From Taudactylus pleione (Eukaryota; Chordata; Amphibia; Anura; Myobatrachidae), in NCBI GenBank assembly GCA_031769625.1, contig JAUIMM010000040.1, positions 16,505,501-16,569,500 of the forward strand: a stretch of DNA of 64,000 nucleotides, given 5' to 3'. The notes under the pieces are model-generated. The model saw only the letters and a list, made by a program, of their open reading frames with translations, ran no database searches and was not told the DNA's origin. Positions 53,430 to 64,000 of this stretch are shown in pieces (the first letter of the stretch is position 1; every line of letters starts with the position of its first letter). Both the position numbers and the translations under genes were made by a program.

Positions 53430-56400
53430 ATTCTGTTTTTGTAACAGCGTGGAAGATGTGAATTTTTTTTTTGGGGGGGGGGACAAGTTCACTTACAAAT
53501 ACAAATATGTAGCTAAATAACAACTTTTCTTTTTTATACAGTGATTTGAGGTGCAAGTAATATAAACTAAGTAGTGTAAACAATGTAGGTAGGATTATTT
53601 TTAGCAGGATGGAAAATCTTAGCATCTATCAGACTCTCAGCCAGCTTCTCACTCTGTCCGTCACTATCAGTCTACAGTATTGTCTTCAAGTTTATTAGAA
53701 TAATTACAATTGAAAGACAGTTCTGGTTAGCAAGGTAACAGGTTATACTGAACTGTAGCTACAAGCAATGCAACAGAGTTTGCTGGTGCAACCCACAGAC
53801 CACTGTATACCTTGTAGTTGTTGTGGTTTTTGGAGTCCTGACTCTAAAAATGAAACAAAGATCACTGCAGACTGTGGTGTTTAAAATAATAAAACAAAAG
53901 ACAAATACCCCCAGCACACTGGCAAATGAGATTTGCATCCTACTGTACATGATAATAGCAATGCAGACATCTCAGTTACATACATTTTGCACACATGGCA
54001 TGGCGTCTCTGATCTGGAGATTCCTACGCTACATGATAATAGCACCTACTTTGGGTCATACATTTATGTATTTCTAAATTGAGAGCTAACTCACCTGGAG
54101 GCACCCCGGGATCCTCCAATATGGTACTACAAGGATCCTTCTCCTAGTGTCAAATCTGAGTAATCTCACAGTTCCCTTACATGTGTTTAAAAACATGCAA
54201 GAACAGAGAATTATAGGAAAATAATGTTTAGCCTTCTTCACCTCGGGTTTGGATTATGTGATTGAAAACATGCAACATTTCTGGAAAAATCACATTTTGC
54301 CTCGTTAAAAGATGGTGGGTATGTTCAAGTAATGAATTGGTACCTCTATATTCAGTTCTGTAGGATTTCTCCAAATACGAACAGCTCATCTCTACTTTAA
54401 ATGCATTGGCTGAACTGTTCCAACTTTCTCAGCTGCATGTCTCCATTAAGCATCTGTTTATATATGGTTCATATGTACGACCTCATAGTGGTTTTGAAGG
54501 TATGACTCAAAGATACATGAGCAGCACAAGTGAAAATATTACCAAAACACATAGCGCTCAATTATTAACATACGATTTTCAGTTTTGGTCCAACATTACC
54601 ACTCCATTGAATAGCCGCCAATACTGCTATTATTTATTCTTTTCATACTAGTCATATTTTATGTACCTCTTCTGCTAATTTGAGTAGATAATGTTTCACC
54701 TTTAAGAAGATTACTTGACATTTAGAAGAGATGTATTGAATAGAACTTCACGCATATATGAAATGGCCTATTCCGAAGCAAAATTTAATTTTTCTCCTTG
54801 TTGGAAGCTACATCAGTAGAACCATTCCAAGCTGCTAGAGGCCAGATCCACTCAACCATTTTGTCATATGAAATAGAAACAGCTCCATTATCTCCTTATT
54901 TGCATGCATTTTATTAAATAACATAATAAAAGTATCAGTGATTTACAAGTAAATCTGTAAGAAGCAGGGCCTAATATGACAATACATGACATAGGCAAAC
55001 GTAGGGGGGGTTTCCGTCTGCCTGGAAACTCCCTCCCCAGCCCACACCATGACCACAATAGAAATAGTAATATAATAGAATTTTACTAGTGCTGCATGTT
55101 CTTCTCAGTATCACAAATGAAATAATTAGCACCACCCGTGGATCTTTTAACATGTATCAGTCAGTAATAAATAACCTGTGCACCAACTAGGAGATCTGGA
55201 AAACATTCACTGTTAGGGATGTGCTGCTATAGAGCCCAATATGTACATATATGTCCAGGGCAGTGCTAGGTTATTCTGCTGCTCCCCCAGACTCCCAGAA
55301 TTGCTTTAATGGTGCTCACATCTAAAATAAAAACATTCAGCTCAGGCAGGATGGCCCTACTGCCACATCTAATGGCTTACTGTGATTCCTGGTCCTCTAT
55401 ATGCTGGCATTATGACACACAATATACTTTGTATGACGCATATTAAAGCTGGTTAATTGCTAATTCTACCCTCATCATGGACTGGCCACACTCACTCTAA
55501 AATCAAGTATTTTGAAACCCCCCTCTAGAAATCCTGTGTTTTTCACTGCATGATAGCAGTTATTAAAGTGGTGCTAAATAAAGGCTAGGGTACGTGAATT
55601 ATATGATTACTAAATTATCCACAGTTTCTTTATATTTAGACTTTTAAATGATAATAACCATTAAGGTTATGTTATGTATTATACAATGTACATTATTAAC
55701 AGATACAATTCATTTCAGTGTGCTTTCACCTTTAGTATTTTAATGGTAAATCCAGGCTCTAATTATGTTATGTGCCCAAATATTTGTAGTAAATATAAAA
55801 ATGCTGTTATTAATAGCGAATAACAAAAATTAACAATAGATGGCAAATGTATTTCCATGTTTGGAACTATGTGATACTGTATAGCCATTAAATAGCTCTC
55901 AGTATACTGCCTATACATTTACTAAAATATATTTAGTTACATTTGTAGATTATGAGCTGTGAAATTATTAGTTTGTTTTGATTATCTTTTCTGTGTAATT
56001 GATCATAGGGATTATTGAGTCTTCATATACAGTATTGTTTTGTTCCTCACAAAAAATCTTAGAATGTTTATTTTCTACATTTTCTACTCAAATAACAGAT
56101 TTAGTGACAATAAATTTCTCTGACCGGAACTGAAAGAAGATGGCTTTTATTAACAAATTTGTCACTTTGATGACAAAACTTTCTGCTTCAAACAAATCTG
56201 TGTCTTAACAACGGGGCTCCACACAATGTACTGTACAACTGCAACTATATAGCACAAACTATACAGAAGGTGGACCGATTAGATGTCACCTGATCATCTG
56301 ATAAGCTGAACAGATGTTCACATCTATGCTTGGCATAAACATTACCATCAATGTATTACTAATTAGATATAATAAAAGCTCATTGTCATTGTTATACTTT

Positions 56401-57398
56401 CTCACAGTTCAGAGCCAAGGTTGTCTAGCTTTGGTTACAAAAAGGAATTTGATCTGTTGCTCATTTGAGACTTGTTTCAGATGTGCCTATGATTCTATTG
56501 CAGAGTTATTGGTATCAGATGTTCATTTGTAGTTGTACATACTGTGCAATGTTCTTGCTGTCTAACCTCTGAAATAAAAAAAATAATAAAAGTGAAAAGT
56601 AAGAAGTACTGTGAAATATAAATGCACAATATCTAGTGAGACTCATCCTCCTACCTGTTACACAATAGTATACTTCAAATATTTGCTGCCTCAGGTAACA
56701 ATTTATATGGTGCCCATGTTTGTAATATTACTAATCAGCATAATCATCATTACTTTACATAAATGATCAGATGGAAGAGAGATATATCAATCATTTATTG
56801 AAAATTAGATGCAAAGCATTCCAGAACTTGGTGTCAGATTTTGTAGTTTATGGTCTACTCACTGCAAAACTTTTCAGGAGAGGGATCCATGCACAGTAGT
56901 GCAACTGTGATAAGTGGTGATAAGAAATTGTAATTATCAGGACCAATTATCATTGATTATTTAATATGCCCATATATTCAGTCAATGATATGCATTTTAT
57001 TATTGTTTTCCTACCTTGTGCCATCACTTTGGCTCTCCAGATTCTTTTGCTTTAGAAAACCGTCTAATTTAAGTTTCTAACTAATTATTGGACAGCCTCT
57101 GACATTGTGTAAGATACGGTTGAATTGATGTGTTGTAGGATACATATCTTGTACACTACACTTTAAACTTGCTCAATAATAAATTATGTTATTTGATTTT
57201 TTTAATACATATTCTTAACTGTAAATCCTGGCATAGTCTTATTTGTTTCACAGGGATTGTTGAATTAATTTCTTTTTTTTCTGTTCTCATTCTGACTTAT
57301 TCATAACAACCATTGCACGAGAGGATGGGCAGATAATTAACTAAACAGATGTTGTACAGTGAGTTACTGTACCTGATAACATACTGTCCACACAAAGG
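53430..57398. other. No gene seen
   Basis: About 4 kb of AT-rich sequence. A diverged relative of the 23418 hAT MITE lies near 55080-55220 (AAATGAAATAATTAGC, GTGGATCTTTTAACATG, GGAAAACATTCACTGTTAG). From 55560 to 56110 the sequence is very AT-rich and free of repeats. No exon or RNA gene is supported. Confidence 0.4.
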
Positions 57399-57569
57399 GG
57401 TATATTTACTAAAATGCAGGTTTTTAGAAGTGGAGACGTTGCCCATATCAACCAATTAGATTCTACTTACCATTTATCTAGCACCTTCTAGAAGATAATA
57501 GCTAGAATCTGTTTGGTTGCTATGGGCAACAACTCCACTTCTAAAAACCCACACTTTAGTAAATATACC
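57399..57569. mobile_element. Foldback MITE, GGTATATTTACTAAA ends
   Basis: A near-perfect palindrome of about 170 bp. GGTATATTTACTAAAATG, TTTTTAGAAGTGGAG and GTTGCCCATATCAACCAATT on the left pair with their complements on the right. ACAAA lies on both sides, possibly a target duplication. Core arms match 2211-2377. Confidence 0.85.
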
Positions 57570-58953
57570 ACAAAATGTTTATTTTTTTTTATTTATACAG
57601 AATTAATCCAATATCTATTAGAAAGAAGAATTAATATAGCAGTATTTTTCACACAAATTGCTTACATCATCCTGGCTGGGGCAGGAATCATTTTAGTTTT
57701 TTTAAATTTGTGACCACTGTATACCTGTATAACATGCCATAACAGTCAGCAGTAATCCCTTTTCCCTTATGCTCTGTACAGTATGTCACACATTAAAGGT
57801 TTCTCTGCAGTAGAACAGCCAGTCATAGAAATACAGAGGTTATCCTGCATCAGACATGGTTTGTAGATCTATCCATGATCCTGTATAACTTTTAGCATAA
57901 GTCCATCAACTGTGCACCATTTTCATATTTGTCCTCAAAAGTCTACAAAAACACTTTAAAGCATACAAAAAACTTGAATTCACAAAAAAAATGTGAAAAT
58001 ATACTTTTACTTGAAATTTCAACATGTTATTTAATTTCAATAATTTGTTTTGTATATTCTCCATACCAGCCATCATTAGAGGTGACTGGATTGGGAAAGG
58101 GGCCATGATCATGTCATGGAGGGGAGTGTCCACAAATGTACTAGGCTGCCCAAAACCTTGCCCTGGTCACCCTCTTATTATTCTGCCATGCATACCAGTG
58201 CAGACCAATAGTGAATTTACATGAATGGCAAGTGGGATAATGCAGTCCTATTCTAACATCTGGACAGAGCCCTCAAATTGGGACTGTTTGGATAGTTCAG
58301 GGTACATATACCCTTACATAGCAGTAGTCAGTCTGAAATATGAAAATGCCCCTCATTCTATAGTCTTTAGAATTATTAGAGGTTCTCAACTACTCCCCCC
58401 TTACACCACATAGGACTTAAAAAATTGCATACATGCATGGATAGGATAGTGACAGCACAAATAACAGGGCCATCAAACATCACAGCACTCACAAACTGGT
58501 GCCTTTGAATGCAGCTGTCAATTCTGCACAGTTGTTTTAATTAGTGGCAAGAGTTCTAAATACAAAGCATATTGATGCTGTAGGCCAGTCCTGGTTGTTG
58601 GGGTGTTAGCATGACCATGTCTGCCATAGCACATTGAGCAGAGATGGAAGGGTAATGAAGATGAGTTGGGCTGAGAATCCTGTCTTAATGCCCCTCACCC
58701 ATTCATTTCAGTAGGAAGTATAGAGGTATGAGGGAGGGTGAGTTTTTATGAACTCCCTGAAATAAGTGAGTCTCCTAGACTTTACAGGAGGGTAGGCAAG
58801 TATGTTGCACCTACAAACACCAATTTGGGGTGTTGTTGGTTGGGAATTTACACACTGGGTTACTACACATATCAGTGAAAATAAGATTTAGGGTTATATG
58901 ATTATATATACAAACAGCAATTTATTGACAAACAATAGATATTTAACAATGTA

Positions 58954-58988
<35 letters not shown>

Positions 58989-59065
58989 GGTATGAGCAGA
59001 TGAGGTTTGTACTCAGCTCTTGATCAGTTGTATTAATTTAGCAAATGAATGAAATTAAACTCTAA
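57570..59065. other. No gene seen
   Basis: AT-rich, with eroded repeat pieces near 58070-58200 and 58680-58800 (CTCCTAGACTTTACAGGAGG) and an AT tract at about 58958-58988. No coding sequence supported. Confidence 0.4.
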
Positions 59066-59394
59066 AGGTGCATACACACACAACGATTTTTTGAACGATA
59101 ATCGATAGCGATATCATTTATTGTTCAATCGTTGAAAAAATAATTCACTTTCTGAGTTAAAATGATGAACAATTATCGTTCATGCGCATTCACGTTTGTA
59201 GTTTGTAGTTTGTAGTTCAGTCAGACTAACTAATTGAACGATTTTCATTAAGGGAATATGCAAAAATTGTTTGTAGTTAAAAAAAAAATCGTTCATTACA
59301 CTTTAAAAAATCTGACAGATAATCGTTCAGAAAATCGTTAAGAAAATTGTTCAGAAGATCATTGGTAACAAAATCGTTGTGTGTGTATGCAGCT
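59066..59394. mobile_element. Harbinger-type MITE, TAA duplication
   Basis: AGGTGCATACACACACAACG pairs with TTGTGTGTGTATGCAGCT. TAA lies on both sides (59063-59065, 59395-59397). The interior is rich in ATCGTTCA-type words like the element at 34729. Confidence 0.88.
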
Positions 59395-59397
59395 TAA

Positions 59398-60000
59398 GAG
59401 TTAGACACCCAGAATGAGATCTTAGTAGATGGCTTACCATCAATCAGCATGGTTCCAAATGATGCTAACATGTACTGAATGAATTTAATTTTATCCTCTT
59501 GAAATTAGGGGAGGTGTCTCCCCAGAAAACATGCATTAAAACTCTACTTTTATTAACAGCAGGGGATAGTATTGCCTCAATTAGGAGTGATAAGTATTAA
59601 TTTCCGTGTTTACATTTACATATGTGAAATGTCAAGGTCGCCAGATGATTTGAGAAATACTTTTCTACACTTACAACAATATTTATACTAAATAACAACT
59701 CATCTGTCACTACACAAACAGTGCATATTTACAACAACAACATTTTACAATAACATCTACAAACAAGATAGCCATCCGCAAAGCTTATCAGATAAATCTG
59801 AGTCAAGGGTCAAAAAACAACTACCATTAACTCTACTGGTTACATGGGGTAATACTCATTTATTTGGCTTAACACACACTTTAGTACTTTGTGCATTAAT
59901 CTCTGATTATTTTTACTATAGTAACATTAGTATATTTAGAATAACTGGGTACACACACATTTAAAAACTTCTAATTAACAGTCATATGGTTGCTGTAGAC
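59398..60000. other. No gene seen
   Basis: AT-rich sequence between two MITEs without visible structure. Confidence 0.4.
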
Positions 60001-60003
60001 TTA

Positions 60004-60262
60004 AGGCCCCCATACACCTTCCGGCCGGTCGCGCGATCCTGCGATCGGATCGGAAGCACCGCTCTGCCGGTCGGAAATGCTGACTGGCAGCCATTGATGT
60101 TCCATTACCCGTCAGAGGATTGGGGAAATTCTCCATGTTAAATTTCACCAATGTGCAAATCAAGATCACACAGTATTTAGATCATGATTGGCAAATTAGT
60201 GTAATCCAACATGTTGGATTTCGCCGATCCTGCAATGCTGGGTTGGTAGTGTATGGGCCACT
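60004..60262. mobile_element. Harbinger-type MITE, TTA duplication
   Basis: AGGCCCCCATACACC on the left and GTGTATGGGCCACT on the right, with TTA on both sides (60001-60003, 60263-60265). The interior has GCGATCCTGCGATCGGATCG and GCCGATCCTGCAATGC. Confidence 0.82.
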
Positions 60263-60686
60263 TTAGTTTTTCATGAGATACACAATCAATATTTGTGTAT
60301 GAGGCTGAGCACATTCAGTACAACCATGCAATTCAGCAAAATGTGCCTTGTCAGGATATAATAAAGTCAGTGATCATCAAAGGCAGGTGTGCCCTATACA
60401 AATTTACTTTAATCATGTTAAATTACATTGCATGCAAGCCTAAATGGTTTAATGAATGCTGAAGGTTCCACATTGGTTTGTGAACCACATTGGTCTGCCT
60501 TTTTTTTAGCCCTACTGTGTTATATGTAAAATGCATTATGCTTTGCTTAATTAAAGTTTGTGCAATTTACTGTAAAACAAATTAACTGCAGCATATAATT
60601 TTAATTATAGAACAAGGTGATTTATAGTTTGTCACCTTGCTACATGCTGCAAATATCATAATTCTGCTTTGTGATTGAATCGCTTA

Positions 60687-61076
60687 AGCTGGCCATACAC
60701 GTCCACATAAAATGCTTGTCGGACCGACAGACATTTTATCTGGCAGCCTGCCAGCCGCAGACGTGAGATTTCTCACAATGTATTAGCCCGACATCTGCGC
60801 TCCCCCCCCCCCTCGTGGGAGGAGACATTACCCTATTCCTTCCATGGGAAGAAACACAGGAAATGTCTGTCTGTCGGCTGCGGCTGGGCATACACTGCCC
60901 GATGCGGCTGACAGTTTTCCTCATAAATATTGCATCGGACGGGCATGCTGGACAATCTGGCATATCCGACCGGGCAATATTTAACCCTCGGTTGCCCGCA
61001 CAAATGCTACAATTATCGGGGCGATCCGCGAATATCGGGTGGATCGCCCTGATAATTGTAGCGTGTATGGCCAGCT
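60687..61076. mobile_element. Harbinger-type MITE, TTA duplication
   Basis: AGCTGGCCATACACG and CGTGTATGGCCAGCT are perfect 15-bp inverted ends, with TTA on both sides (60684-60686, 61077-61079). GATAATTGTAGCGTG and CTACAATTATCGGGGCG form an inner hairpin near the right end. Open frames are incidental. Confidence 0.9.
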
Positions 61077-61079
61077 TTA

Positions 61080-62238
61080 GTACCGGTTGTCTATAAAGTC
61101 AGTATTCTTGCTACAAGCAGTAACACAATAGGAAAGGCATGCTCCACTTTTATTTTTATTATATTCAGCTGAACAGATCTAAGCTTTTATGTCCATACAG
61201 CTGAAATGAGGCATCTGGATTAATGATTTCTCAATGGCATATTTTCTGTTAGATAGAACAGGCTGTTTTAATGTATAAATCATATAGGCAATGATCCAAA
61301 TGTAATGTATTATTAATATTTGCATTGTTGTAACATAGTAGACTTGCCCTGTCTAGACTCCAGAAATGTGAGACTAAACAAAGGTAATCCCTCTGTCACC
61401 CAAATGTATTGTGAAGGAAACAGCTAATTTTTCAGTCTACGCATGACTGGCATCAGGCAATGAATCAAATTAAGATAAGAAATAAGCCAAGGACTGATGG
61501 CACGCTGTGGAAAATATATCGCTGAATGACAGTGCTGATAATTTAAAGGCCATTGTTACCAGTGAACCTCAGGTTACTGGATCTCCTTGGCAATAACTAC
61601 AGCACAACACAGCTTATTAACATGACACTGGAGCTCAGTACTGCAGAATGCAACCTGCTTCATTTTACACACATTCACATAGTCACACACAAACACGCAA
61701 CACCTCAAAGCACATTACTTACTAGTGTGAAATGTACTAGTAATATACTGCAATTGAGTAATTAGTGAATAAAAGGTATAAATGCAGAGTGTAGTTGAAA
61801 GATACAAAATAGGAAATGTATCAATTTTCATTACAATAATGTTTCAGAACACTAATGCAAATTTCTATCACTAGTCATATACACTTTTTACACTCTTATA
61901 TTATCTTTATAAGGAAATACAGCATAACTTGTATCACACTCTAATCTTACTGATATTTAAAATCGTATATGTACTGTAGCACTTTCTACAGCATTTGGAG
62001 GTCAGCAGACAGAAAACCTGATTCCAGCCTTATACAATGTCATATCTCCCAACATTGGAGGTCTCCAAATTGTGCGTGGTTGTGGCACATAGAGGGAGTG
62101 CCTTACCCACTACCCGCATGCCCCTACATTGGGCAATTGTTTTCAGAAAAGTTCCTGATCCATCATGTAAGATCCACTTACGGCATGATACTCTAATTTC
62201 AAGCCTCCCTTGAATTTTTAGCTTGTAATGGCCCTTTA
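61080..62238. other. No gene seen
   Basis: AT-rich, apparently repeat-poor sequence up to about 62000, then an eroded repeat piece (CTCCCAACATTGGAGGTCTCC) near 62046. No exon or RNA gene supported. Confidence 0.4.
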
Positions 62239-62240
62239 AA

Positions 62241-62422
62241 GGTAGCAGTAAAAAGGATTAGGGATTAGGTAGCACTATCAAGAAAAACAAAAATGATACA
62301 AATAGATGATAGAGATGGTGCATTTTAGGCTTGTAGGTAGCAGTAAAAGGGATTAGGGAGTAGGGATTAGGTAGCAGTATCAAGGAAAACAAAAATTATA
62401 CAAATAGATGATAGGGACAGTG
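62241..62422. repeat. Tandem duplication of ~96 bp
   Basis: GGTAGCAGTAAAA..GGATTAG, TAGGTAGCA.TATCAAG and ATACAAATAGATGATAG occur in the same order starting at 62241 and again at 62337. The second copy has a few extra bases. Confidence 0.9.
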
Positions 62423-62424
62423 CC

Positions 62425-63180
62425 CTATTGAATATGGCTTTAATTTTATTAATTGTTTCTACATAATTACAGTGTAATCCCTTCTATGTCCCAGAGTCGT
62501 GCCTCACTGAAGTTGACTTTATTGCAATTACCCTTTGTGTATCACATCACATGCCTTCATTTTGAGTAAGCTAGGAAACATTTTTAAGCTTGCAGCACTG
62601 CCCAAGAGGCACACAAGAACAGTAGTGTTGACCAGTTCTCGAAGTGAGCCGGTATACAGCAGTATACCATACTGCCACTTCAGCAAGTGTCCAGATTTGC
62701 TGTCGGTGCTGTGACCAAGTATGGGATCCCAGAGTGAAAAGAGCAGCTGCAGCATTATTTGGAAAGATATCCTGCTGGGGACACATCTCTCATCCACGCT
62801 GGCTTGACTGAGCATCGGGTCTAGCACCAGAGCAGATGCAGCTGCATTTTTACTTGTTACTAGCCATTGGCCAATTAAAAAGAAGCATTGGTGACCTTTT
62901 AAATTTTGAGCTGGCCGCGCGCCAATCATGGCTTGCGCGGCTGCTTCTGATTGGCTACCTGACTGCGCCATGATTGGTGCACGGCAGGCGCAAAGTTTAA
63001 ACAGCTTGCTGCTGTATCTGCCCTACTGCTCTGGTTCGGGGAGTCCCTTCACTGATTAAACATGTTTCCCTACTTGGTGCCAAGCCGTAGAAAGCCCAGT
63101 GCAAGCCAGAGGATGGGGAGAAGTAGAAGCAGCTGGTCTCTGCCAGCAGGGACAACTGATATGGACTGAGATGTGGAGTC
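62425..63180. other. No gene seen
   Basis: A minus-strand open frame at 62528-62971 has no domain and is crossed by repeat-like GC palindromes (GGCCGCGCGCCAATCATG, GCGCGGC) near 62910. I do not call it a gene. Confidence 0.35.
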
Positions 63181-63184
63181 GAGA

Positions 63185-63345
63185 CTCAAGAGGAAAGCAG
63201 GTAGTGTGAGTATTGAGAGGTGCAGGGGGTAAGAGAGGAAAGTAGCGTGAGGTGCTGGGGGTGGGAGAGGGAAGCAGGTAGTGTGAGGAGCAGGGGTGGG
63301 AGAAGGATGTAGACAGTGTGAGGTGCAGCAGGTTGAGATTGAAGC
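63185..63345. repeat. GTGTGAGGTGC minisatellite
   Basis: Four irregular copies of a unit of about 35-50 bp with AGGTAGTGTGAG or a variant and GGGGGTGGGAGAGG. Confidence 0.82.
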
Positions 63346-64000
63346 AGAGGATGACTCTCATTATCAAAATCCATAAAACTTGGTGGGGGGAAGTTCTACT
63401 AAAATTTTCATACACCCACCTTAAAATTCCCACCTCGAGCACTGGTGTCGATGCAAAATTGTATTTGCTAACATGAACATATTTGTACAGGACACATACA
63501 TTTATCTAACTTACTTTGAACAGTTTAATGATAAGTAAGGTTCACATTTTCAATACTGCAATTATTGTGCATATTAGAGTTGTAGATTGAACATAAACAA
63601 AAATAAAGTTGCAATCTTAACAGTGAAATGCAGCAGTTGACGGACACTGGCCAACGGACTTTTGTTTGGAGGAAGCATTTCCTCACCATCTGGATATCGA
63701 TTACACTGTGAACCTCCAGTAAATTATTTGTGAAGTAAGGGCATTTACATCTCTGCGTTGAACCTCATTATTGTTGAACCATCACTAATTGGACTCTATG
63801 AGAACATCACATACCTGGTATAATTTACCTCAGACTGGATATTTGGTCCTTAAAGAGAATTATACCCATAACTTTAAACTATCATATGCACTTAAAAGAG
63901 ACTATTCCACCACAAGTCTGGTATATTATTATTTATGCTGACCATTCCTGCAAGATATATTTTGTATTTAATGGTTGCCTATATTAATCTGTCATTCACT
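63346..64000. other. No gene seen
   Basis: AT-rich sequence to the right edge. No repeats, inverted ends or coding sequence recognised. Confidence 0.4.

Noticed and set aside
62528..62971. Minus-strand frame of 147 codons
   Set aside because: Composition is not convincingly protein-like, it crosses repeat-like palindromes, and no family is recognised.

Overview
This is vertebrate nuclear DNA, most likely from an amphibian, probably a frog. The species call is inference from the repeat mix and cannot be proved from the window. I find no intact host gene, rRNA, tRNA, CRISPR array or prokaryote-style operon. The window is AT-rich, repeat-dense sequence, either intergenic or inside a long intron.

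The dominant content is four copies of one hAT transposon family, called copies 1-4 here. It encodes a BED-finger (ZBED-like) transposase of about 1,035 codons. Copy 1 (3097-8580, minus) is the least damaged, with two in-frame stops and one frameshift. Copy 2 (8725-13127, minus) lies head-to-tail with it, separated by 144 bp of microsatellite, and is internally rearranged. Copy 3 (31031-35509, minus) has lost its 3' end and carries a MITE. Copy 4 (49084-53421, plus) has both ends but many lesions. The family has short inverted ends (TAGGGGTGAGC / TAGGGGTGTGC), a TATA box about 160 bp inside the 5' end, a leader that can hold a tandem array of 155-166 bp units, the transposase gene, and a 3' subterminal zone with repeated GGATCTG motifs. 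The array has 7 units in copy 1, 10 in copy 2 and about one in copy 4. Older relatives survive as fragments near 36.0, 38.6 and 48.3 kb.

The rest is mostly small DNA transposons, many nested. They include a Tigger/MER2-like element (856-1239); Harbinger-type MITEs with TTA/TAA target duplications (26573, 28281, 34729, 59066, 60004, 60687 and the larger 21726-23080); hAT MITEs (13757, 23418, 26430, 28474, 40293); a modular GGGCCTGATTCAG-ended family (13337, 16018, 22459, 27318, 29411); and several foldback hairpins. Retroelements are a solo LTR with a perfect 5-bp target duplication (42850-43800) and the 3' end of an L1-type LINE (18060-18920, minus). Minisatellites occur near 16.9, 25.5, 29.1-30.4, 43.3, 46.3 and 63.2 kb.

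A decayed protein-coding relic that I cannot name lies in two blocks between 44.75 and 47.24 kb. The long stretches without annotation (18.9-21.0, 40.5-42.4, 53.4-57.4, 61.1-64.0 kb) are AT-rich single-copy-looking sequence in which I see no gene.

The most distinctive observations are the tandem array between promoter and transposase that differs in unit number between copies; a related 137-bp array that has replaced part of the transposase gene in copy 2; and one poly-C tract in the dimerisation domain that has a different length in every copy and sets the reading frame.
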